A stretch of DNA of 64,000 nt from Paulownia fortunei. Lineage: Eukaryota; Streptophyta; Magnoliopsida; Lamiales; Paulowniaceae. Below the pieces are notes generated by a model that worked only from the letters and a program-made list of their open reading frames with translations, made no database searches and was not told the origin of the DNA. The stretch lies in assembly GCA_019321725.1 (NCBI GenBank), contig CM033107.1, positions 17,537,445-17,601,444 of the forward strand, written 5' to 3'. Position 1 is the first letter of the stretch. Each line of letters starts with the position of its first letter. Shown here piece by piece: positions 49,301 through 61,300 of this stretch. A program made the position numbers and the translations under genes.

Positions 49301-52300
49301 TATGGACCTGAAACTTGTTTCATTTGAAAGCCAAGAGATAGAGGTACAACTTTTATGTTGGAGGCTCAGCCCAATTCAATTTTGATGATAGCAGAAAATT
49401 CGTCCAAGTAATTACACAAAATGGATCACCAAAATTCAGATCAGAGTTCAGCCCAGTATTGACTTATTTTACCAATTCGGTTATATATCTTGAGCCCAAA
49501 TTTATTTTGGTCTGAAATTCGAATATGTTATACCCAAAAGGTAAATAAACAAGTTTTCTGAAGACAAGATGGTGTGAAAATGTGTCGAAATGGTAAAACC
49601 ACAGGCTGCAAGTTGCTGCTGATGTTACAGGGCGGCTCTTGGACATGACTCGGTAATTTGACCATATCTCCTTCATCTGATCGCCAAATTTGACAAAAGA
49701 TATATGAAAATATATCAGCGTTGAAAGATCTACAATTTTTATTCTTTACGTATCTTCAAACTCTGGCTGTATCTGATCGAAAAATGTAATTCAATTCAGT
49801 AGTTGAGAAATTTGTGTAACAACTTACCAACTCTTGGCAACTAGCATACCACTTGATTAACCCCTCCATTATTTGTTTGGCCTCTAACTTACTCCAAGTA
49901 CTATAAATAGGCCATGTATTCAGCTTGTAAGAGGAGGGGGTAGAGGGTTTCTTTAGGCTAAGTTATCTAGTTTGTATGTTTTCTAGTATTGTAAGTTTTC
50001 TAGTAGTAATAGAAATGCATTCTCTAGTTTCTCTTATATTTTTAGTCTTTGTTACTTTTATTATGTCTTTCTAAATTTTATTTTGTTGAGGAAAAAGGGT
50101 GAATCTCTTGATGGAGGAAGATAAATGGTTATAAGGGTAGAAATTGTTTAAGTATGTTGTATTATTATTATTATTTTTGATCTAAACCCTACTTATTTTT
50201 GTGGTGATTCTTGATTTATGTATCTCCAATGGCACAACAAATACTTGGGTTCATTTAGCTTATTGTACGGTTTTACCCCACCGACTGTTAATATGAAACC
50301 TTGATTTGTTGTTGACGAAAGAGTATATAAATGCTTGATCCCATAAATAAGTGTTGGCGTTAAGGGATAATTTGCAATAGTAAGACAATATCATGATTAC
50401 CTTATTGCATGAGTTACTTGATAATATCTTCCCATTGGAACCTTCATTATGTATGGATTCCAATTGTGGCAATTAATAGAGGTAAAAAGAATAAATAACC
50501 ATTTATCTATCCAAAACTCAAGAGTGAATCCCTAATCCTCAGTACTTTTATTACTTCGGTTTTTTCTTTAGCTACATCATACATTAATTGTTCATATATT
50601 TTTTATTCACATAAACTCCATCTTTTTATAAATATAAACTTGAATTATTCAAACAACTTCCCTGTGGATCGACCTCGGACTCACGAGAAATTTATTACTT
50701 ACTACAACCTGCACTTGGGTTTGCAACCTTAAAGTTGTAGCACTAATATTTCTCTATCGTTAAGTTGATGGGAGCATATGGCGCATACGCGCCTACAGAA
50801 GCAGATAAGGAGATAGAAACCCCATTTTGTTCCCAATTATTGTATTATTATTTCCTGTTTCCCTACTTGCAGATGCAAAACTGAGGTATAAACTTGATAC
50901 ATTCTACTTGGGGATGGCCTAAGGGCAATCTAAAATGTCTCCCATGGGTTTCTACAATAGTTTTCCCAGTTAAGAAGCCAAGTTCTTTAAATTCTACCAC
51001 CAAAAGTTAGTTAACCTCTAAACCTAATTGACATAGTAATAGAAAGGCAAGAATTGGATCCCACAATAACAAAGAGGTTTTGAGCTGCATTAGTCAGGAT
51101 CTACATGAAATTTTTTTTCAGGAATATGGAGTAGAACAAACTCTTAGGATATTTGGCCGCAATTTGATTCTTGAATATGAAAACGCAAACATATATCTTA
51201 AAATAATAAAGAACCTATTTCCTCCCATTGGTGTTTCTGCAGATGTCCACCTGAGAGTGCAGACTATTGTATTTTCATATATAGTTATGGTTTCATCAAC
51301 AAAACTTCAAACAAACAAATGTGTCCACAGATTTAGAATAAGCAACATAATGCAAAGCAGGGAGGATGAAACTTGCCTTTTATTTCTCCTAATGTGATGA
51401 GCCTGTTAAGACAATCTCGGAACTTTGTTAAAACAATTCTTTCTTGCTCGGCATAGGCCACAGTCAGTCCTTGCTCATCTAGCAACTGGGAAGACACATT
51501 ATTATCAGCCACTAACCCATTAGAGGAAGCAGCGGCAGTGAACATTGTATCTTCTTCGTCGCACATTAGAGCTAATGTACTGGGAGACATTGGCCTGCCT
51601 TTTGATACATCAGTTCCATCTGAACCAGACTCCTCAGGTTTGGTCTTCCCAGTGTGGCTTTCAAATGAAGGATCAGTCGGAGCTTTCTCAGATGCAAAAT
51701 GCTTCTGGCTTTGAGACTGATGTTGACTTGATGAAACCAGTGAGGTTTCTCCAAAATCTTCTGCTCGCTTTTCTGCAGCATTTCTAAGTTAGAGGTTCGA
51801 TTCATAAACTGACATAGGGAACATAAGGATTATCACTCAAGTCATCCACATTGTAGAGCTTAGCGATCACTATCAACTTGACGTAGTTTACTACTGCTTT
51901 ATGGAATGTTAAGAATTGTCTGTTTTGGCATGTACTGGAAGTGTCACAAAACACACCTCCACTTGAAGTTAACACCCTACATCATCTTTTCAGCAAAAAT
52001 GACTCTTCTAAATGCTTTTAACAGTCTATGACACAAACCTAACACTTGGACAAGAATATCGGATGCATTAAATTGTAAAGCATACAAAAATTTACAAGTG
52101 TTCTCTAATAATGCCAGAAAAGGAGTTGAATACCCAATCAGAACAGTTTATATTACATTTAACACCATTTCACCACCAAAATAAGAAAAAAGGTTAAAAG
52201 GTGATATTGTACAGCGTCCGTGTGTCTCAGATTCTGAGGAATGACATTCCTAACTATTAGACACACGATACCACTGAATAGGCATACTTGAATCCTAGTG

Positions 52301-55300
52301 ACACTTTTGAAAAATCTTACGCTACGAAAGATTGATAATATTCTACAATTTATTGTGAAGCTCTACATGATAATAATGCCCTTTTACACTTCCACAAGCC
52401 TGGGTTAAAGTTCAAAGCGAAATCCAGGTAAATTATCATAGGAGAGAATACTGAAAACTAACTTTCATTGAATGTGTACAGAAATTCAATTTCCCATGAC
52501 AAGATACAAACTACGATTAGGGAGTTGACCACATAAATCTCTCTCTGGTATTTTGAAAATATACAGCCTTAAGTAGCATTTTTTGGCCTTTATCATAATT
52601 TTATTACTGGTTAGATGGCTTTCATTATGTAGTAATGCAGTGGTGATGAAATAATGATTTTTGAGTTCATTCAAACCAAATTTTCTAGGTATGGGCAATT
52701 CCTAAAATCACCCTTTTCCTTTGGTTTTCCCTCTTTCCAAGTTCTTGGATTTACTCATTCCTCACCTCAGGTTGGGTTGCCCATTCTTGACCTCTGGGAA
52801 TTAATGACATTTGACCTACCCTAACTACCCTAAATATGTTATAGACTAGAAAAATCGATAGTATAGACAATCAGAAACAAGTTTTTGGATTTTCAGACGC
52901 ACATGTACAATGTGAAGGTTTCTGCATTAGAACTTTTCAACTCTTATCCCCAAATGACACAAAAAAAAAAAAAAATACTGTAGCTTTATTGCAAGTTACT
53001 TTGTTGGACATTTAATTAGCTATAACAAAAGTTTTTAAGGTTGATAGGCATCCACAAAATCAAAACAAAATAGGGCATAGAAGACTAAATCATTTATGCA
53101 TACTAAACAACAGGTAAAGTACCAAAGCTGCATATATCTACACAAACTTGCAAATTTAACCTTGTTTTCTCCCTCCCTTTTCCCCTTATTTAAATTCTGC
53201 ACAGGGCTGTGAACAGTAAGAACAGTACCTTAGGGTTCAAAAGCTGGTTTAGTTGTTTATAGGGGAAGATGTGGATTCTAAAATATATGGTGTTTCTGAA
53301 AAGAATTGAAGTACTGAAAATTGTAGTAAAGACGAATGGAATAAGACAAAAAAGAAGAAACTAGGTGCCCGCATCTAGAACTCCATGGCATCGCACAAGG
53401 GCTTGGAATTGCAAAACAAAATCCAAAAGTAGCTTAGAAGCTCTTTGAAAATTCAATGGAATGATCTGTATCCAATATGTTGGGTAATGAGGTTACACTT
53501 TCTATATAGGCTCTGAAGTTATCCTACTTCAATAAAAATTAGACTTTTAGGAAAACAAAAAGCTAATCCTACTAAGAGTCAACACATAACTCCAGTATTC
53601 AATAAAATAAAAGGATTTTAAATAGAAATGCCCAATAATAAAAGAGTCTGCAACTCATGAAATTCCAAAACTACTTATCCTAGACAGAAATTAGTAAGAA
53701 AACAGATTTAAAGGCTAAATAATGAATCCATCCATAACTATCTTTAAGTAAACGTTGTTCCCCTGTTATTATTCACTCATATTTATTCATTTCTTATCCT
53801 TTATCTTCCCCATCACCCTCCCCTACATGGAGAAAACTCGATGTCAAGGTTTGAATTGTTGGAGTATGAAATCCTTGATCTTTCAACTATCAGCCATAAT
53901 TTGGTAGAGATTTAGGACATATACTGCCACCTCTCCACAGACATTGGTAAAATTAGAATATTGAGCTCCTTTTCCATATTGAAGTATATTTCTGGATAGA
54001 CAAAGTTTGTTGATCAAATTCAACAGAAAAATTATACCTTAGTGTGCTTAATTTAATGCTTAAATGTAGTAATACAATGCAGGTTAATCTAAAATCTTCC
54101 TCTAACGAAAAATGATCTTTTGCTTTAACCATAGGGTTTACCTCAACCACTCTAGCTTTATGATGTCTTCTTCCAAATTTTCAAGGGCAGCAAAACCCTC
54201 ATGGTCAGATTTTGTGGTTCCTCCTTCAAAATATGTGCTCTTGATTCAAGTTGCTTCTCCTTATGATTAATATTTTTTAAAAAAATAGTCAGTAAGTCAG
54301 TCATGTTTTGAGGCTTGCATGTCCTTTTCCTTAGGTCCTATGGTTAGCATCTGCATCTGGTTCTTTGAGAGTGCAACACCAATGTCAATCAAATCTCCTG
54401 CTTCAGCTTTGTCTTAGCTATCTGAAATACCTTTTCATGGATTTTGCAATCATCAACAACCTTCTTGGACATAGATTTAGGTATTTCATTCTTGGAGACT
54501 TGATTGAGCAGAGCTTCATATTTGGTAATTGAATCCTTGATCAATACCAATCATCCATTCACTTCATATAACATGAATACGTTTCAGTGCCAAATGCTAT
54601 TCATTTGCATCCTCCAAGTTATGTAATTCCACCCTCAAAAAGCAGTTTACAACATATACTATTATTCAATCCATCTAGGAAGCAATTAATTGTTTAATAT
54701 GCTAATTCTATAATTGCATGTTGGAGCATTAGCTCATAAAACTTTTCCATAATCCATATACACATAAAAAAATTCCATACACTCTTCCAAAGACAGATTT
54801 TCTTACTTAAGACTTTAACAGTACTTAAGCGGACAACGATAAATATTGAAATGTGTCCCATATTTAAGTAGTCTCAATGCATACCTTGGAAAGCATTCTA
54901 GTATCGTTGAATCCAAAAGATTTTTCACCAATAAGGTTACCAGAATACATGAATACATAATTTCTCCATGCTGCGCCAATTGATGTAGGCCAACCTTCAC
55001 GAGGTATTCAGATTCTGTTTTGGGGCCATGAACAGTTCTTTGTAGGGGTGGGCAATCGGATTCGGGTTTTCGGGACCTGACCCAATCGGGTAGGTCGTTT
55101 TTTTTAAAAAAAAAAAAAATCAGGTAATGGTTTTTGGGTAGAAATTTTTCTACCAGAAAACCCAATCGAGTACCCAAATTTAAAAAAAAAATGAAAAATA
55201 GATGGAAAAAGGGTTAGGGGGTAGGGGCTTCATTTGCATTTGCATTTCTGCAAAAAAACACCTCCCTCATTTCCCTCTCTCTCCACTCTTTCTTCTCTTT

Positions 55301-58300
55301 CTCTTCAAACTTAAATCTTCAATTCTTCACCCTCACACAATCACACAACAAATCATCCTTCACCCACTCTGACTCTAGACTCTATTTGGTAAAGGTAAGT
55401 TCCACCATTTATTTTTCTCTTTACTTTGTGTTTGTTTTTTTGTCTCTCTTTCTATATATATGTGTAATATTGTGGAGTTGTGGACTTTGATTGTATACTT
55501 GTATTTAGGATTAAGGAGTTCAACTGTTGAAGCACTCTTATTTAATGGTTTATTATTTCAGATTTTTTTTTAAAAAAAAAAGTAGAATGCTTCTATTATC
55601 AATTTTCTTAATCAGAATATTAAAAGAAACAGAATAAATTGACTGCATTCTCTTATTTGATAAATTGACTGCATTCTGTTTTGTTCTGATTCAGAAATAG
55701 AATAAATTATGTATAAACCCCTTCTACTAAACTAAGTTAATCATTGTATAAACCTTCTACTAAGCATCAAACAATGATTTATTTTATGCTATACACATAA
55801 TACAATGATTATACATTGTATAAACTGGCAGACTATTCAAAGAGTTTAACTAACAATAACGTTTTTCTACTATACACATAATACAATGATTAACATGATA
55901 ATCATTGTATTTTGCATTATTATCTGATTCTAAACATAATGCAAACTTTGCATTTTTTATTTTTTGCATTATGTTCTATTTGAATTACATTTTTTGTTTT
56001 TTTTGTTGTCTTTTTTCTTTCTATTGATTTTGTTATTCTTGAATCTTGCAAATGTCAGGTTCACGAGATATATCCGGGGATATTTTGGGGGGAGGTAACC
56101 TTAAGAAGAGGTTAGTAATATTGCTAGTGGAAAAGACTCTACACAATTCGATTCTTTGGGTTTTGATAATATTACATCTCAAACTTAAAAAAGAAGAAAA
56201 GAGGTTTTATCTAGGTCACAATATTGGAATCATTTTGAAAAATTTATATGTGACGTTAAGAATGTGCAAAAAGGTACATGCAAATATTGTGACAAAGAAA
56301 TAAAGGCCTACCCAAAGTCACATGGGACTAGACCACTTAAAAACCACTATGAAAAGAAAAAACCTTATGAAGTTGCAACTAGTCAAACCTGAATTTCATT
56401 TCAGCCATCTCGGGTGGGTGATAAGGAAGCACCTCTTGTTTCATGGAGATTTGATCAAACTAAAATAAGAGAGGCATTGAGTTATTGGTTGGTCGTTGAT
56501 GAGCTTCCTTTTAAAACAGTTGAGAACTTGGGTTTTAGGCACTTTTTGTCGATTGCATGTCCTATGTTTATGATTCCATCACGAAAGACCATAACCAGAG
56601 ACATCTATAATTTATATATAGATGAAAAGAATAAGTTGAAGGCTTTTATACGAAACTACTCTCAAAGAGTTTGCATTACTACTAACATATGGACATCAAT
56701 TCAAAAAGCTAACTACATGTGTCTCACTGTACATTTCATTGATGATGATTGGAATTTGCAAAAATGAATTTTGAACTTTTGCCCAATTTCTGGACATAAG
56801 TGTGAGGAAGTGGGTAAAGGGGTGGAAAAATGTTTACTTTATTGGGGTATTGATAGAATTTTCACTGCCACAATGATAATGCTTCTTCAAATGATGGTGC
56901 AATTGTATACTTGGTGAAAAAAATTGATCATTGGGGTACAAATCTTTTAGGTGGGAGTATGTGCACATGAGGTGCATTGCACATATTGTCAATCTCATTG
57001 TGCAGGATGGTATGAAGAACAAGGATGAGCATTTAGCTAACTCTCGTATTAGAGGAGCCGTAAGGTATGTTAGAAACTCTCCAGCTAGGTACAAAAGATT
57101 TCTAAAATGTGTTGAGATTGAAAAATTAGAAACAAATAAATTGTTAAGTCTGGATGTACCTACTAGGTGGAATTCCACCTACTTGATGTTGGAGTCAGCA
57201 ACATGCCTTACAAGAGCTTTTGATTCTTATCACTATTTAGATCTTGGCTATGCAAATGATCTTTCAAAGCCACCATATGATGGGATTCCGATGGATTATG
57301 ATTGGGAGAGGGCTAACTTCTTGTTGACATTTTTGGGTCATTTCTATAAGCTTACTATGTGCATTTCTAGTTCGTTATATGTCACATCAAACAATGTGTT
57401 TCATGAAATAAGTGGAGTGGAAATACTTCTTAGGCAATGGTTGGAGAGTTGCTTCAGAGGCTGCATTTAGCACTGGTGGACGTGTTCTTGATGCATTTAG
57501 GAGTTCTTTGTCTCCTAAAATAGTGTGGAGGAGGACTTGAGTGAAGTTGAAAAGCTTGATCAAGGTATTTGTCATTTTTACTTTTTAGTTTTTTATTGTT
57601 GTTTTTTATTCAATTGCATTTATGCCCATATATTGATTATATTCTACTTTATAACCTATATCTTGATTTTTTATTTTTTGTAGAATTGTCGAAGTTGGGA
57701 TAGATCCAACAATTGTTGATGTTTGATAGAGGAGCCACTCTCTTTAATAAGGTATTCCATTAGTTTCTCTTTTGCAACGTGGTTCAATGTCTAGTATCTT
57801 TTATATTCAATTAGTGTCCAAGGAAAAATAATCAGACTTTTACTTTTGTTCTTCTCTTCTCTTTTGCTTTCAGTTGTAGCATTAGAGGGGTAACAGTGTG
57901 TTGTTTGGAATGTTTTTTATTCTACTAGAGCAAGCAATCTGCATTGAAGGTGGCTGAGCAAACAAACATGGTATGAGGGATGTGCTGATACATTGTGAAG
58001 CTGCATTCATTAATTAAATTTAGCATTTTGTACAAGTGATTGTTCTATGTTTTATTATATAATAGATTGCAAAGCTATTAGAAAGAATTTAGGGCTTAGT
58101 GAGCATGATGTTGAAAGTTGAGTAGCACACTTTTTGTTTGGGGAGGCAATATTGTAATTTTATTGCATTTGTCATTTTCATAAATTTTATCATCTTCATT
58201 TGTTTCTGTATTTTTAAAATGTTATTTGCCTTCTACAATTCTACTTGCTAATCCAAATGGTGATGATTAATGAATGAGTGACTATATTTTGTGGCAGGCA

Positions 58301-61300
58301 GGTAAGTCACAATTTAAAGGATGCTATAAATAGGCCAAGATTCAATTTAGTTTATCTTAAATTCTTAATTTATGGTTATTTTTGGTTCAGCAGGATAATA
58401 TCATGACAATAATGATTCATTTTCATATGCTTGCATCAAAATATCATCATGTGAGTATGTAACTAATAATAGAACCTCTTTTTTCGGTGCAGCAAAATTG
58501 CAAACAGCAAAGAAAAAAAAAAAAAAACCGACCCGAACTGTCGGGTACCTGAAAATTTCAGGTTGGTGTCCAAATCAGGTACTCGACCCGATGCCCACCC
58601 CTAGTTCTTTGGGCTTCCAAAACTATTTTAAGTTGTTTATGGAACATGGAAATATGTGGGCTTATATATATGGTGTTCATAAGCGAAAAGGGAAATAAAG
58701 TACTGAAATTTATAGGAAGGAAAGACACAAATATAAGAGAAACAAAAAATCTAAGCGTCAGCCACGTCACACCTAGATCTCCATGGCATCACACCAAGAT
58801 TTTGGAATTGGTCAAACAATCAAATAGTAGCTCAAAAGTACTTTGAAAACTCAATAAAGAGAATAGTATTCATTACCAAATAGTGAAGGTTATACTTCTA
58901 TATATATAGGCTCTGAAGCTCTCCTACTTCAACTAGAACTAGACTTCAATTAGGGAAAATCTCTAGTATAATTCCTAGAACAATTCAAAAATAGCTCTGG
59001 ACTGGAATTAATAAGAAAACAGATTTTAAAGCTAATGAACTAATTCAGACTCTTCCAAATCAACCTTCCACCAACTTGAAACCACTTAAAGTCATCTTGT
59101 CCACCATGCAAACCAACCCAATATCACATTACAAAGTTCAAAAAGTCAATTTTATCTTTGACTCCTCAACACAGTTCCAAATATAAAATCAACTCTCAAG
59201 TCTCAACTCTCTAACCTAAGTTTCAATATGTTATTAATATGCAGAGACACTTTCATTTGTAAATGGGTTATTCTGGAATCTAAATAAGAAGTGTTTCATC
59301 ATGGCTGTGGACAATTTTCAGGAGCAACGCAAAAATGGAAATATGTGAAAGAGCATCAGATGGAGTGAGGCACATATTTACTCAAACTTCTGCTCATGTT
59401 ATTGATATTGTAAGGATTTCTCTTAGAATATGTTCTACGCTAGAAAGTAAACTGTTTATGGGAAGTACACCAATGAAGACATGTATAAAAATACAGGAGA
59501 CCATAATATTCGGATAAAATAGATAAAGCCACCTAACCTGCAAGCATCTTTGCAGCTTCTCCTGAATATACAACAAGCACTGAGCAGAGCTCCTTCGAAT
59601 CCTGGGGCTGAATGATGTCAGCTAACAGAGACCTTTAAATGCAATGCACTAGTTAGTTATCTGAAGAAATAGTGAAAAATGATTCATCAAAGGAAAGGTA
59701 TGTATACCTGTACGTAAACTTTGAAGGGCTCAAGACCGACGTATTACCAGGGCGAGCACCAGGAATTGAAGACAATGAAGAGGAAGGTACAGAAGCCTTA
59801 ATTTGGTTAGCCTGTTATCAGAGGAACTACTCTATCAGATACAAACCAATACAAGTCAAAAACAAACAATAAAACGTTCCTCCAGCTGTCAAGATTGAAA
59901 AAAAGAAAAGAAATGACAAGTTAAAGTAGATAAGATGTTCTGAAACCAAGGACGCAAATAAGTTTTAACTGCTTCATACACATTCAACTATTGAACTTGT
60001 ACACGCAATTGTTAACTAGTCGATATTAGTTCATTGGCTAACAATATAAAGGAGGTAAAAATTATCCCCCAATAATGATATTCCACGTGCTGCCCAGTAG
60101 GAATTTTAATCAAGTTTTATGACGCATAGGGTGGCTCAAGCTAGTACACTTAGGGTTTTGAGCTTTACTACTAGGCTCACACTCAACTCAGTAAGAAACT
60201 TATGGAACTTTTATGCTCAAATTCGGACCATTAATTTTTCGAGACTGACCCAAGTTTTTGCAATCCCACATATTTCTATCTTAAGTTCTTTGTATTGTCA
60301 AAAAATGCCTGAAAATTAAATTTAGTCATTCGTCAACTTCCATGATGACAAATACACTACTAATCATGCAACCTAACAAATTTTGACTAACTACCATAAC
60401 ATGAACTTATTCCAGCCTAATTCTTCATGCCTTTTGCGAAATGCACTTTTTATATAGCATTATAAGCACAACATGTGTTGTAGTTTCCTTATGTAGCGCC
60501 ATTTATTTCAAATTTAAAAAATATGACAATGTAATAATAGCTTTTACTTCAGATTTCATTTTACTTGTTGGTATAGATGAGCATATGGATCAAAAAATTG
60601 ATTTACTTGAAATGACAATTTAGGGCATGCCAAAATGTGGAAGTCTAGCAATTTCTTTTCACTGCTTCACATCATTAGTGCACGTAATGAATATCAATTG
60701 TTTGTCATCAAAAGAGAGATCTCTGTGAGAAGTATACACATTTTCAGTTTTTCACACAATTCAAATGTCGAAGGGCTTATCTCAATAAAGATCTTATGAT
60801 TTAAGATTAGTTCAGACTTAAGCAGGCTAATCCTGATTCAGGCAGAACCAATAAAGCTCAATCTTAGCTCACATTTTATTTGGGTTTGCTACCTAACCTT
60901 AAACTCAAGCCAAATAAAACTAATTCAGGCAGAACCAATAAAGCTAAATGTTAGCTCACATTTTATTCAGATTTGATACCTAATTATAAACTCAAGCCAG
61001 CTAAATAGCACTCTAGGCACAGCTCCAGCTTTAAATGAAGTGGACTAAACATGTTGATTTTCAACAAGCACCATTCTACCCTGAGAACCTATTAACTGGC
61101 TGAAAGTTTGCCACTTTTTGAGGAAACAAACAAAATTTACCTGTTGTAACTGTCCAACCCGGTGCGCAGGATCTTTCACTGTTGATCCAAAGAACAGCTC
61201 TTGACCTTTCCGTTTCTTATTCAATGGGGGAGACCCGTAACCAGAAGATCCAATAGCACCTGTGATGGCAGCATTTGCCGCCTGCTGGATATACATCATG

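Larger units (their letters stand above)
55013..59045 (+). repeat. Dispersed repeat, copy 2, split by the hAT element
   Basis: The left piece (about 55013-55042, gattctgttttggggcc) and the right piece (58604-59045) together align with copy 1 once the hAT element and one 8-base duplication are set aside. This shows the hAT insertion is younger than the repeat. Confidence 0.65.

Noticed and set aside
51545..51805. Plus- and minus-strand frames overlapping the CXC exon at 51377-51772
   Set aside because: They are shadows in other frames; the true frame joins both neighbouring exons and encodes conserved family motifs.
54815..55177. 120-codon minus-strand frame
   Set aside because: It crosses the hAT insertion boundary at 55043, so it cannot be an ancestral gene.
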